Shown one piece after another: positions 17,263 to 25,666 of a stretch of DNA of 60,023 nucleotides. A program made the translations under genes and the position numbers. Source of the stretch: Halothiobacillus sp. Lineage in GTDB: Bacteria > Pseudomonadota > Gammaproteobacteria > JAAZVP01. The stretch spans positions 1 through 60,023 of the forward strand of contig JAAZVP010000009.1 in the NCBI GenBank assembly GCA_018623495.1. The letters are read 5' to 3'. How positions within the stretch are numbered: position 1 is the stretch's first letter; each line of letters starts with the position of its first letter. The notes beneath the pieces were generated by a model. The model saw only the letters and a list, made by a program, of their open reading frames with translations, did no database searches and had not been told where the DNA came from.

Positions 17263-17367
17263 CGGCCGCAGAAAATCAGCGGGCGGCTGCCGCTCGCCGA
17301 CCGCATTCCATGCGCCGGCCCGCGGCCGGCCCATACCAACGGGCTTTAATCGAGAGGAGCTTTTCCC

Positions 17368-18432
17368 ATGGCAATGATCTCAATGCGCCAGTTGATGGAC
17401 TACGCCGCCGAACACGAATTCGGCATGCCGGCGTTCAACGTCAACAACCTCGAGCAGGTACAGGCCATCATGGAGGCCGCCGACGAGACCGACTCGCCGG
17501 TCATCATGCAGGGTTCCGCCGGTGCGCGGAAGTACGCGGGCGAGCCCTTCCTGCGCCACCTGATCGAGGCGGCCACCGAGCAGTACCCGCACATCCCCGT
17601 GGTCATGCACCAGGACCACGGTTCCGAGCCCGCGGTCTGCCTGCGCTCCATCCAGTCCGGCTTCACCTCCGTGATGATGGACGGTTCCCTCATGCCCGAC
17701 ATGAAGACGCCGTCCGAGTACGACTACAACGTCAACGTCACCGCGGAAGTGGTCAAGATGGCCCACGCCGGCGGTGTCACCGTCGAGGGCGAGCTGGGCT
17801 GCCTGGGCTCGCTGGAAACCGGCGAGATGGGCGAGGAAGACGGCCACGGTGCGGAAGGCAAGCTGGACATGGACAAGCTGCTGACCGACCCCGAGGAAGC
17901 CGCCGACTTCGTCAAGAAGACCAACGTGGACTGCCTGGCGGTCGCCATCGGCACCTCCCACGGCGCCTACAAGTTCACCCAGAAGCCCACCGGCGAGGTC
18001 CTGCGGATCGACCGCATCAAGGAGATCCACGACCGCCTGCCCACCACCCACCTGGTGATGCACGGTTCCTCCTCCGTGCCGCAGGAGTGGCTGGACATCA
18101 TCAACAACTACGGCGGTGACATGGGCCAGACCTACGGCGTGCCCGTGGACGAGATCGTCGAGGGCATCAAGCACGGCGTTCGCAAGGTCAACATCGACAC
18201 CGACCTGCGTATGGCTTCCACCGGCGCGGTTCGCAAGCACCTGCACGACAACCGCTCCAACTTCGACCCGCGCAAGTTCATGAAGGAGTCGAAGAACGCC
18301 ATGAAGGAGATCTGCAAGGCCCGCTTCGAGGCCTTCGGCTCCGCGGGCCACGCCTCCAAGATCAAGCCGGCGCTGCTCGAGGAGATGCGCCTGCGCTACG
18401 AGGCGGGCGAGCTCGACCAGAAGGTCGACTGA
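17368..18432 (+). CDS. fba: Class II fructose-bisphosphate aldolase
   Basis: A 354-residue zinc-dependent aldolase of the CbbA/FbaA class. In the Calvin cycle this type condenses trioses to fructose-1,6-bisphosphate and often also makes sedoheptulose-1,7-bisphosphate. MHQDHG near residue 85 carries a zinc His, GTSHGAYK and [11 protein letters not shown] contain further metal and phosphate ligands, and [11 protein letters not shown] is the conserved C-terminal barrel motif. The ATG at 17368 follows GAGAGGAG. It is the last gene of the run and ends in a strong terminator. Confidence is high for function; dual substrate use is inferred from family members. Confidence 0.97.
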   Translation: MAMISMRQLMDYAAEHEFGMPAFNVNNLEQVQAIMEAADETDSPVIMQGSAGARKYAGEPFLRHLIEAATEQYPHIPVVMHQDHGSEPAVCLRSIQSGFTSVMMDGSLMPDMKTPSEYDYNVNVTAEVVKMAHAGGVTVEGELGCLGSLETGEMGEEDGHGAEGKLDMDKLLTDPEEAADFVKKTNVDCLAVAIGTSHGAYKFTQKPTGEVLRIDRIKEIHDRLPTTHLVMHGSSSVPQEWLDIINNYGGDMGQTYGVPVDEIVEGIKHGVRKVNIDTDLRMASTGAVRKHLHDNRSNFDPRKFMKESKNAMKEICKARFEAFGSAGHASKIKPALLEEMRLRYEAGELDQKVD

Positions 18433-18462
18433 AGCCACGCCCCTTCGAGGCGAGCAAGACCA

Positions 18463-18489
18463 GGGCGGCCCACGGGCCGCCCTTTTTTT
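18463..18489 (+). terminator. Rho-independent terminator after fba
   Basis: An 8-bp perfect stem, GGGCGGCC at 18463-18470 and GGCCGCCC at 18475-18482 with a CACG loop, is followed by seven T residues. Confidence 0.92.
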
Positions 18490-18835
18490 GGTTCCTCGCA
18501 TTTTGCCGTGAAACAGGGGGCCTGTATGCGACGGGGCAGGGATTGCGCGCACCTTCGGGGCCGACATCCTTCCCCTGCGCGTGTTGCCGGGTGCGCGAGG
18601 CCCTTTCTGTCGCTTGCCCAACGAAACGCCCCCTTCGATCCGGGCACCCCGGGGGAGCAGCGTTGGAGCGCCTGAACAGACCGAACCAGTGGTGAACGGC
18701 CTGGCGTACTTGGCGCCCTGGCGCGGGGCATTGCTCTCTGCTGTGTCCGGATCAGGGATGTCACGCTAAAGCGCGATGAACCCTTTCGGGTTCATGCCGG
18801 CTGGCCGGTGGTGCCGGGCTGCGTCCCGCGGGGTA
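18490..18835. other. Intergenic stretch between fba and bioD without a supported gene
   Basis: No gene was recognised. The only clear structure is ATGAACCC(TTTC)GGGTTCAT at 18776-18795. On the minus strand it is an 8-bp stem with a GAAA tetraloop about 40 bases after the bioD stop, so it may end the purC-bioD transcript even though only a short T run follows. Confidence 0.45.
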
Positions 18836-19498
18836 TCAGCTCAGGCCCAGGTGCCGGGCGAGGGCGGCGAATGCGTCCGGGCCGGCATGCGCCGGCAGGG
18901 AGAGGACGGGCACGTCCGTGCGTCGGCGCAGGTCGGCGGCGTTGTCGGTCTCCGGGGCGGGTTCGCGGGGGGCGTTGAGGATCACGCCCCGGCAGGGCCG
19001 CCGGCGGCGGTGCATGGCCTCCAGGGCGAGCAGCACGCCGCTGATGACCCCCAGCCGGTCGGGGGCCACCAGCAGCAGGTCGGCCGACAGGCGGTCGGCG
19101 AGATCGGCATTGAGCCCGTCCTCGGCGATCGGGGAGTAGTAGCCTCCCGCCCCTTCCACCAGCAGGCGGTCGGCATCGTCGCCGGCCCGGCAGGCCGCGG
19201 CCAGCCGGGCCAGGGTGAGGGTCTCGCCGGCGAGCCGGGCGGCACGGTCGGGGGCGACGGCGGCGGGATAGCGCCACGGGCAGACGGTCGCCAGGGATTC
19301 GCGTGCCCCGGCGGCCGCGCGCAGGGCGAGGGCATCGGCGGGAACCCGGCCGGTCTCGCCCGCGGCGCAGCCGGACTCGGCGGGCTTGCGCACGGCGACC
19401 TTCAGGCCGGCGTCGGCCAGGGCCCGCGCCAGGCCGGCCGCGACGAAGGTCTTGCCGGCACCGGTGTCGGTGGCGGTGAGAAACAGCGGCACCGTCAT
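18836..19498 (-). CDS. bioD: Dethiobiotin synthetase
   Basis: A 220-residue ATP-dependent enzyme that closes the ureido ring of dethiobiotin using CO2 or bicarbonate and 7,8-diaminopelargonate. The N-terminal TATDTGAGKTFVAAGL is the P-loop form typical of BioD, followed by the substrate Lys in RKPAESG and the LLVEGAGGYYSPI motif. It lies 16 bases downstream of the PurC-carbonic anhydrase gene on the same strand, and other biotin genes are not in the window. Its use of CO2 as substrate makes co-expression with a carbonic anhydrase domain noteworthy, though this may be coincidence. Confidence 0.95.
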   Translation of the reverse strand: MTVPLFLTATDTGAGKTFVAAGLARALADAGLKVAVRKPAESGCAAGETGRVPADALALRAAAGARESLATVCPWRYPAAVAPDRAARLAGETLTLARLAAACRAGDDADRLLVEGAGGYYSPIAEDGLNADLADRLSADLLLVAPDRLGVISGVLLALEAMHRRRRPCRGVILNAPREPAPETDNAADLRRRTDVPVLSLPAHAGPDAFAALARHLGLS

Positions 19499-19514
19499 GC
19501 GGCCGGCTCGCCGA

Positions 19515-21080
19515 TCAGGAGAAATCGGGCGGGGCGTCGACCGGCTCGAAGCGGCGCGTGTCCTCGTCGAAGATGCGCAGCTGCCCGTGGACCAGGTCGA
19601 AGTACCAGCCGTGGAGCTTCAGCTCGCCCGCCTCCAGGCGCTCGCGCACCCAGGGAAAGGTGGCCAGGTGCTTGAGCGAGAGCAGCACCGAGTCCTTCTC
19701 GCACTCGCAGGCGAGCTGGTCGTCGTCGGCCGCGGGGTGGCGTTCGCGGGCGCGCCAGTAGGCCGGTGCCGCCAGCGACATCCAGCGCTCGATGAACGAC
19801 TCGGAATCCGGCCGCATGGCCTCGGGCTGGTCGATCAGCGCGCGGATCCCGCCGCAGTGGGCGTGTCCCATGACCACGATGTGCTCCACCTCGAGGATGC
19901 GCACGGCGTACTCCAGCGCGGCACTGGCGCCGTGCTGGGCCGAGTCGTGTTCGCAGGGGGGCACCAGGTTGGCCACGTTGCGGATCACGAAGACCTCGCC
20001 GGGCTGGACGCCCAGGGTGAAGGCCGGGTCCACCCGCGAGTCCGAGCAGGCGATCAGCAGGACCTTGGGTTTCTGGCCCTCGCGCACCAGGCGGTCGAAG
20101 GGGCCGCGGTCCTCGACGTAGTGTTGGCGGCGGAACTCGCGGAAACCCTGGACCAGGTGGTCGAGTGCCCGGTCGCTGTCCCGCGCCCCCAGCAGCCGGT
20201 CGCGGGCCTCCCGGTACTTGGCCGCGGTCCGGTCGATCACGTCCCGGGGCAGTCGCGGCCCGGGCGCGGTCTTGTCCCAGTCCAGCGACTCGAGATAATC
20301 GCGCACGTACTGCTTGTCGAAGCTCTCGGGGCTCTCGCCGACCCGGTAGCGGTCGGCCGGCCAGAAGCGCGAGGAGTCCGGGGTCAGGGCCTCGTCGATG
20401 AGCACCAGGCGGTCGTTCTCGTCGACCCCGAATTCGAACTTGGTGTCGGCGATGATGATGCCGCGCTCGCGGGCGTATTCCGCGGCCCGGGCGTAGATCG
20501 CCAGGCTCACCTCGCGGATCTCGTTGGCCAGGCGCTCGCCGACGGCCTCGACCACGCCCTCGAAGGCGATGTTCTCGTCGTGGTCGCCCACGGCCGCCTT
20601 GGTCGAGGGCGTGAAGATGGGCTCGGGCAGGCGCTCGGCCTGGCGCAGCCCCGCCGGCAGGTCGATGCCGCAGACCGCCCCGCTGGCCTGGTAGTCCTTC
20701 CAGCCCGAGCCGATCAGGTAACCGCGGACGATGGCCTCCACCGGCAGGGCCCGCAGCCGGCGGACCACCACCGCCCGGCCGCGGACGCGCTCGCGCTCGG
20801 CGGGGTCGGGGATGGCCTCTTCCAGGGGGATGTCGGCCAGGTGGTTGGGTACCCGGTCGGCGAGCTGGCGGAACCAGAAGCTCGAGACCTCGGTGAGCAC
20901 CCGGCCCTTGCCCGGGATGGGGTCGGGCAGGACGACGTCGAAGGCCGACAGGCGATCCGTGGTGACGATCAGCAGGTGATCGGCGTCCACGGCGTAGATG
21001 TCGCGGACCTTGCCGCTGTGGACGAGCTCCAGGCTCTCGAGGTCGGCGCGGTAGAGGGTTTCGGGGATGGATTCGCTCAT
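19515..21080 (-). CDS. purC: Fusion of SAICAR synthetase (PurC) and beta-carbonic anhydrase
   Basis: One uninterrupted 521-codon frame carries two complete enzymes. Residues 1 to about 298 are a PurC of the roughly 300-residue type ([57 protein letters not shown]), which makes SAICAR from CAIR and aspartate in purine synthesis. Residues about 305-521 are a beta-carbonic anhydrase with CSDSR (C345, catalytic pair D347/R349) and GHAHCGG (H406, C409) supplying the zinc ligands. The junction [16 protein letters not shown] is short, with no stop and no linker. The CA part is full length. Start ATG 21080; bioD follows 16 bases downstream. A stop-codon loss joining two neighbouring genes would explain it; a frameshift or sequencing error would have to be excluded. 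Confidence 0.92.
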   Translation of the reverse strand: MSESIPETLYRADLESLELVHSGKVRDIYAVDADHLLIVTTDRLSAFDVVLPDPIPGKGRVLTEVSSFWFRQLADRVPNHLADIPLEEAIPDPAERERVRGRAVVVRRLRALPVEAIVRGYLIGSGWKDYQASGAVCGIDLPAGLRQAERLPEPIFTPSTKAAVGDHDENIAFEGVVEAVGERLANEIREVSLAIYARAAEYARERGIIIADTKFEFGVDENDRLVLIDEALTPDSSRFWPADRYRVGESPESFDKQYVRDYLESLDWDKTAPGPRLPRDVIDRTAAKYREARDRLLGARDSDRALDHLVQGFREFRRQHYVEDRGPFDRLVREGQKPKVLLIACSDSRVDPAFTLGVQPGEVFVIRNVANLVPPCEHDSAQHGASAALEYAVRILEVEHIVVMGHAHCGGIRALIDQPEAMRPDSESFIERWMSLAAPAYWRARERHPAADDDQLACECEKDSVLLSLKHLATFPWVRERLEAGELKLHGWYFDLVHGQLRIFDEDTRRFEPVDAPPDFS

Positions 21081-21198
21081 GGGCCGGCTGCGCTGGGAAT
21101 TTGCGGTATTCTATCGACGCACGGCCCGCGCGGGAACCGGGCCGATTCCCATCGGCGCGGGAGCGCGCTAGAATGTGCGTTTTAGTTCGAGGTCGCGC

Positions 21199-22467
21199 AT
21201 GTCCGTCAGAGCCACCCTGAGATCCTGCCTGGGATTGCTGTTGCTGCTGGCCGCCCTGCCGGCGGGGGCCGATTTCAGCGTCGTCACCCGCGACGACGAA
21301 CAGGTGGACGTGAAGGTGTTCGCGCCCGAGGGCGAGGCGGAAGGGCCGCTGTTCGTCTGGCTGGTGGCCGAGTACGGCCATCACGAGGGCAGCGACGACC
21401 AGGCCCGGGGCCTCGCCGCGGCGGGTTCCACGGTCTGGCAGGTGGACCTGCTGGAGTCCTATTTCCTCGACCGTTCCAGCCGCAACGTGCGCGAGATGAG
21501 CGGCGAGGGCGTTCGCCGGCTGGCGCAGGCGGCCGCCGAGCGCGGCTTTGACCAGGTGGTCTTCGTGGGCACCGAGCGCTTCGGCGTGCCCATCCTGCGC
21601 GGCCTGCGCCGATGGCAGTCGGATCCCGGCCAGGAGGGCGTCCACGCCTCGGCGATCCTGCTCTATCCCAATCTCTACGCCGGCACGCCGGTGGCCGGCC
21701 GGGCCCCCGAGCTGATGCCCGTGGCCCGGGCCACCAACATGCCGGTCTTTCTCTTCCAGCCGGCCGAGGGGGCCAACCAGTTCCGCGCGGAGGAGATGTT
21801 CGCCGCCCTCAACGCCGCCGGGGGGACGGCCTACACCTGGGTCATCCCCGGCGTGCGCGACTGGTTCCACGTGCACACCGAGGCGCCCACCGAGCGCGAG
21901 GCCGAGCTCCAGGACAACCTGCCGCGGGCGCTGCGCAATGCCGCGGCCATGCTCGCGGACGCGCCGCAACCCGCCGAGGCCCCGCCCCTCGAGGCCGAGC
22001 CGGTGGCGGTCGAGCGCCGGGTGGGCCTGGTGGCGATCGACGAGCGACCCGTGGCCCCCGACTTCACCCTGGAGGCCACCCGCGGGGGCGAGCACCGTCT
22101 CTCGGACTACCGCGGGCAGGTGGTGCTGGTGAACTTCTGGGCCACCTGGTGCCCCTCCTGCGTCGAGGAAATCCCCTCCATGAACCGCCTGGCCGCGGGT
22201 TTCGAGGACGACGAGTTCGCCATCCTCTCGGTGAACTTCAAGCAGCCCCGCGAGGAGGTGGCGGCCTTCCTCGAACAGGTGCAGGTGGACTTCCCCGTGC
22301 TGCTGGATATCGATGGCGCGGTTTCCGAGCAGTGGAACGTGTTCTCCTTTCCCAGCTCGTTTCTCATCGACCGCGAGGGCCGGATCCGGTACTCGGTGAA
22401 CGTGGGCATCCTCTGGGACAAGCCGAAGGTGGCCCGGGTGGTCGAAGCGCTTGTGGAGGCCGACTAG
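21199..22467 (+). CDS. Exported protein with hydrolase-like N-terminal and TlpA-like thioredoxin C-terminal domain
   Basis: A 422-residue protein. Residues 1-25 form a signal peptide ending near AGADFS. Residues about 30-260 resemble an alpha/beta-hydrolase-like (DUF3530-like) domain, though I do not see a confident catalytic triad. Residues about 280-422 are a TlpA/ResA-type thioredoxin domain with FWATWCPSC, active-site cysteines C318 and C321, so a periplasmic disulfide reductase role is likely, perhaps in cytochrome c maturation. The start is the ATG at 21199 preceded by GAGGTC; an in-frame GTG at 21175 would spoil the signal peptide. It is divergent from purC and ends 3 bases from the convergent MFS gene. 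The combination of domains is unusual. Confidence 0.75.
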   Translation: MSVRATLRSCLGLLLLLAALPAGADFSVVTRDDEQVDVKVFAPEGEAEGPLFVWLVAEYGHHEGSDDQARGLAAAGSTVWQVDLLESYFLDRSSRNVREMSGEGVRRLAQAAAERGFDQVVFVGTERFGVPILRGLRRWQSDPGQEGVHASAILLYPNLYAGTPVAGRAPELMPVARATNMPVFLFQPAEGANQFRAEEMFAALNAAGGTAYTWVIPGVRDWFHVHTEAPTEREAELQDNLPRALRNAAAMLADAPQPAEAPPLEAEPVAVERRVGLVAIDERPVAPDFTLEATRGGEHRLSDYRGQVVLVNFWATWCPSCVEEIPSMNRLAAGFEDDEFAILSVNFKQPREEVAAFLEQVQVDFPVLLDIDGAVSEQWNVFSFPSSFLIDREGRIRYSVNVGILWDKPKVARVVEALVEAD

Positions 22468-22470
22468 GAC

Positions 22471-23709
22471 TCAGTCCACCGCCTCGGCGGGGCGCAGGCC
22501 GATCGCCACCCACAGCCCCGAGACGGCCATCGCGATCCCCACGAACCAGAACCCGGCCTCGATGCCGCCGGTGGCCGTGGCGATCAGCCCCAGGGCCAGG
22601 GCGCCCACCGCGTAGCCGAAATCGCGCCAGAACCGGTAGACACCGAGGGTGCCGGCTCGCTCCGCCGGTTCGCAGTGGTCGGCTACGGCGGCCCCCAGGG
22701 TCGGGTAGAGCATGGCCATGCCCACGCCGCTGATGGCCATCGCCGTCGCCCAGAGTCCGGGCGAGTGGCCCAGCACGACGGCGATGATGCCGCCGCCGCA
22801 GAGCCACATGCCCCAGGTGATCAGGCCGCGTCGGCCGAGCTTGTCGGAGGCCGGGCCGGTGACCAGCTGGCCTGCGCCCCAGACCATCCCGTAGATGCCC
22901 ACCAGGAATCCGGCGGTGACCAGGTCCGCGCCGCGGGCCACCAGCAGGATGGGCACGAACAACCAGATGATGGTGTCGGTGAACTTCTCCACCAGCCCGG
23001 CCTGGTTGATCGCCAGCAGGCTGCGATTGCCTGCCGTGGCATGCAGGAAGAACGCCAGGCCGGTCCGGCGGGGCGGGGGCTTCCCGGCTGGATGCGCGTT
23101 CTGCTGGGCGTGCGCCCAGGGCAGGGTGTCGCGGGCGCTCCAGAGGGCCATGACCAAAGCCACCAGGATCACCGCGAGGCCGAACGTGAACAGGCCCTGG
23201 CGGGCGCCCAGCTGCTCGGCGGCAATCGCGGCCAGATAGCCGGCCACCGCCACCCCACCGTAGCCCGCGAATTCGTTGGCGCCGTTGACCAGGCCCCGCT
23301 GGTGGGCATGGGTGAGATCGAGCTTGCTGTTGAGAGCCATGGACCACGCCAGGCCCTGGTTGATTCCCAAGAACACCGTGGCCAGCAATACCCAGCCCCA
23401 GGAATCGGCGATCAGCAGGAGAGCCGGCACTGGCAGCGCGAACAGCCACCCGGCGATCAGTACACGCTTGCGCCCGTAGTGGTCGGAAAGCCGACCGGCC
23501 ACCAGGTTGAGCGCAGCCTTGATCACCCCGAAGATCACCACGAAGCTCGCCAGCAGATTGAAGGCCCCTTGCGCCAGGCCGAAGCCGGACTCGGAAAGCA
23601 CGGGCAGCACGGTCCGGGTCATGCCCACCAGGGCACCGACGAAGAATACCTGGAGCAGGAAAAGGACGAACTGGCCGGGGTTGGCGCGGATGCCGTGAGC
23701 GAGGTGCAT
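22471..23709 (-). CDS. Major facilitator superfamily transporter
   Basis: A 412-residue inner-membrane protein with about 12 hydrophobic segments and the MFS loop motif GRLSDHYGRKRVL after the second segment, with a degenerate copy (PASDKLGRRGL) in the second half. Substrate unknown. The start is the ATG at 23707-23709; upstream codons in the same frame are Arg/Pro-rich and not membrane-like. It lies downstream of the persulfide dioxygenase, small exported protein and rhodanese genes on the same strand, with a strong hairpin in between, so it may export or import a sulfur compound; that is an inference from position only. It converges with the TlpA-like gene. Confidence 0.85.
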   Translation of the reverse strand: MHLAHGIRANPGQFVLFLLQVFFVGALVGMTRTVLPVLSESGFGLAQGAFNLLASFVVIFGVIKAALNLVAGRLSDHYGRKRVLIAGWLFALPVPALLLIADSWGWVLLATVFLGINQGLAWSMALNSKLDLTHAHQRGLVNGANEFAGYGGVAVAGYLAAIAAEQLGARQGLFTFGLAVILVALVMALWSARDTLPWAHAQQNAHPAGKPPPRRTGLAFFLHATAGNRSLLAINQAGLVEKFTDTIIWLFVPILLVARGADLVTAGFLVGIYGMVWGAGQLVTGPASDKLGRRGLITWGMWLCGGGIIAVVLGHSPGLWATAMAISGVGMAMLYPTLGAAVADHCEPAERAGTLGVYRFWRDFGYAVGALALGLIATATGGIEAGFWFVGIAMAVSGLWVAIGLRPAEAVD

Positions 23710-23786
23710 GGCGGACTCCGTTGGGATCAGGGTGTGGGAACGACCTGACCCGGGGTCCGGCACGATGGGACGCCCCGGGCCAGGTC

Positions 23787-23810
23787 GCCGCACGCCCCCG
23801 GGCGTGCGGC
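23787..23810 (-). other. Strong hairpin between rhodanese and MFS genes
   Basis: GCCGCACGCCC at 23787-23797 and GGGCGTGCGGC at 23800-23810 form a perfect inverted repeat with a 2-base centre. There is no T run on the minus strand, so mRNA stabilisation or partial rho-dependent termination is more likely than an intrinsic terminator. Confidence 0.5.
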
Positions 23811-23818
23811 GGGGTGGG

Positions 23819-24280
23819 TCAATGGTCTTGTGCCTCCCGGGCGCGGGCGTTGGCCTCGAAACCGCGCGCGGCCTTGAAGCCCTCGAAGCCGCCCTGGAGG
23901 ATGCGGACGTTGTCCATTCCCGCCAGCCGCAGCATCAGGCCGGCCTGGGCCGAGAGCGTGCCGGTGTTGCAGTAGACCAGCACCGGTTCGTCGTCGGGCA
24001 GTTCGTCCCTGCGTTCGAGGATCTGGCGCCACTCGATGTGGATGGCGCCGGGGATGTGTGCCTCCTGGTACTGACCGGCATCGCGGGTGTCCACGATGGT
24101 CATGTTTTCCCATTCCTCGACCGGGATCTGCTCCGGCCGGATGGTCCCGCCGTGGTACTCGGTGAACATCAAGTAGCCCTCCATGGCGTCCACCAGTTCC
24201 GCGTCCTGGGCCATGGCGGGGCCACCGGCCAGGCCCAGGGCCGCCACGCCCCCGATGATCGTTCGCTTGATGACTTTCAT
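23819..24280 (-). CDS. Periplasmic single-domain rhodanese
   Basis: A 153-residue protein with an N-terminal signal peptide (cleavage near AMAQD, residue 25) and one rhodanese domain. The active-site loop is VYCNTGTLSAQA, with the persulfide-forming Cys near residue 104; VDTRDAGQYQEAHIPGAIHI is the preceding family motif. It probably moves sulfane sulfur between donors in the periplasm. It lies 11 bases after the small exported protein and belongs to the run starting with the persulfide dioxygenase-like gene, opposite an ArsR-rhodanese regulator. Sulfane-sulfur detoxification or oxidation is the likely context. Confidence 0.88.
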   Translation of the reverse strand: MKVIKRTIIGGVAALGLAGGPAMAQDAELVDAMEGYLMFTEYHGGTIRPEQIPVEEWENMTIVDTRDAGQYQEAHIPGAIHIEWRQILERRDELPDDEPVLVYCNTGTLSAQAGLMLRLAGMDNVRILQGGFEGFKAARGFEANARAREAQDH

Positions 24281-24291
24281 GGTCGGACTCC

Positions 24292-24750
24292 TCAGTTGCC
24301 GCTCTTGATGGCGTTGATCAGCTCGGAGAATTTTCGCGAGACCGTCTCGTCGCGATCCAGCTTGCCGGGTGAGTCGTGCCGGGCCACGCCTTCCAGTTCC
24401 AGGATGTCGGCAATGATCTGGTAGCTGGCCATGCCGTTGTGGTCCGCACCGTCGGCCGCGATGAGCTGGTCGCCGTAGAAGACGGCCGGGGCCGGCGCGC
24501 CTTCCACCATGCTCGCCGAGAGGATCCGGATCGGCACCTGGTAGGTGTTGGCCACCCGGGCCGCGACCTGGAGATTGTTGTTGCAGCGTGTCCCGGGCGG
24601 CTCCTTGCCGATGAAGGTGAGTACCTGTCGGCCTTCCTGGTCCACCGCTCCGGGCAGGGTGGTTTCCGTGGCTTGGGTGTTGCCGGCGAGCGCGGTGATC
24701 GCCAGGCCCGCGGCGATGGCCGCGGCGCGGATGCGCTTGTCGAGATTCAT
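24292..24750 (-). CDS. Small exported protein of unknown function in sulfane-sulfur operon
   Basis: A 152-residue protein that I do not recognise. The N-terminus looks like a signal peptide (positively charged MNLDKRIR, then a hydrophobic run to about residue 23, AGNTQA). The mature part has a single Cys in PPGTRCNNN, about residue 56. The pattern of strands and helices and the AVFYGDQL stretch hint at a thioredoxin-like fold, but this is weak. The start ATG at 24750 is set by AGGAGG 7 bases upstream; an in-frame GTG two codons earlier would overlap it. It lies between the persulfide dioxygenase-like and rhodanese genes, so it may be a periplasmic sulfur carrier or a partner of the rhodanese. 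Confidence 0.7.
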   Translation of the reverse strand: MNLDKRIRAAAIAAGLAITALAGNTQATETTLPGAVDQEGRQVLTFIGKEPPGTRCNNNLQVAARVANTYQVPIRILSASMVEGAPAPAVFYGDQLIAADGADHNGMASYQIIADILELEGVARHDSPGKLDRDETVSRKFSELINAIKSGN

Positions 24751-24797
24751 GGTCACTCCTCCTCTGGTTGCCTTTGGTGTCGTTTTCGAGGCCGGGA

Positions 24798-25523
24798 TCA
24801 GGCCCCGGTGTTGAAGGCGTAGAAGCCTTTCAGGTCCTCGACGGGCGGCAGCTCGATGGCAGCGACCTCGTCGACGAACCGGTTGCGCTCCCGGATCAGG
24901 CCCGGGTTGTGGCGCTTTTCGAACCCCAGGGTCGAAACCGGCTTGCCACTGATCCCGCCGCCGCAGACGCTGCCGGCCTGCGCCCCGGCCAGGATCTCGA
25001 TGTGGTCGGGCAGGCTGAGAATCGGCCCGAACAGGGCGTCGTGGAGCTTGCCGGCCATTTCGCGTTCACGGCCGTGCAGGTCCGGACGGCCCACTCCGCC
25101 GGGGAACAGCGTGTGCCCGGTGAGCAGGAACCAGGGTTCATCGGTTCGGGAATGGTCGGTGACCAGCAGGCAGATGCTGTCATCGGTATGCCCCGGCGTG
25201 TGCAGGACCCGGGCACTGACGTTGCCCAGCTCCAGTCGCTCGCCGTGCGTTACCGCCCGGAAACCGAAACGGACCGGCGCGGATTCGTGCAGGGCGTATT
25301 CGGCGCCGGCCCGTCGGGCCAGCTCCGGGCCGCCGCTTCGGTGGTCGGCATGCACGTGCGTGTCGATCACGAAGCGGATATCCACGCCTTTCTCTGCGGC
25401 CATGGCGAGGAACCGTTCCTCGTCGCCGGCATGCACGTCGACGGCCATGGCTACGCCCTTGCCCGTGCAGCCGAACAGGTAGGCCAGCGAGCTGTACGGG
25501 CAGGAGTGCTGGATCAGGAACAT
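24798..25523 (-). CDS. Persulfide dioxygenase-like metallo-beta-lactamase-fold protein (ETHE1/Blh family)
   Basis: A 241-residue cytoplasmic protein of the family whose members oxidise glutathione persulfide to sulfite. It has THVHADH (H56, H58, D60, H61) and TPGHTDDS with H112. At the third iron-ligand position, where the family has TGD, this protein has TGH (H137), followed by the usual FPGGVGRPDLHG. In ETHE1-type enzymes that Asp is one of three iron ligands, so activity or metal may differ. The ATG is at 25523, divergent from the ArsR-rhodanese regulator with an AT-rich palindrome in the shared promoter. It leads the operon with the small exported protein and rhodanese. Identification as a dioxygenase rather than another MBL hydrolase rests on sequence pattern and neighbours. 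Confidence 0.8.
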   Translation of the reverse strand: MFLIQHSCPYSSLAYLFGCTGKGVAMAVDVHAGDEERFLAMAAEKGVDIRFVIDTHVHADHRSGGPELARRAGAEYALHESAPVRFGFRAVTHGERLELGNVSARVLHTPGHTDDSICLLVTDHSRTDEPWFLLTGHTLFPGGVGRPDLHGREREMAGKLHDALFGPILSLPDHIEILAGAQAGSVCGGGISGKPVSTLGFEKRHNPGLIRERNRFVDEVAAIELPPVEDLKGFYAFNTGA

Positions 25524-25550
25524 TGAGTCGTCCTCCGGGTGGCTCGACTC

Positions 25551-25576
25551 TATTCAAGTACTATATTGAATACTTG
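25551..25576. promoter_or_regulatory. Overlapping palindromes, probable ArsR-type operator
   Basis: An AT-rich island in a GC-rich genome contains TATTCAA (25551-25557) with TTGAATA (25566-25572), and CAAGTA (25555-25560) with TACTTG (25571-25576). Both pairs are perfect inverted repeats. It lies 28 bases from the persulfide dioxygenase-like start and 91 bases from the regulator start, as expected for a shared operator. Confidence 0.65.
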
Positions 25577-25666
25577 TCAACGCCTTTCCCGGAAGGCTCC
25601 CGGTTGGTGTTCGCCCCGGCGGAGTGGTTGAATCATGGTTCGCTGGATGATCGGGGAAACATCTGC

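Noticed and set aside
18581-18769. A 62-codon frame between fba and bioD
   Set aside because: No ribosome-binding site, no recognisable protein character; the region otherwise appears non-coding.
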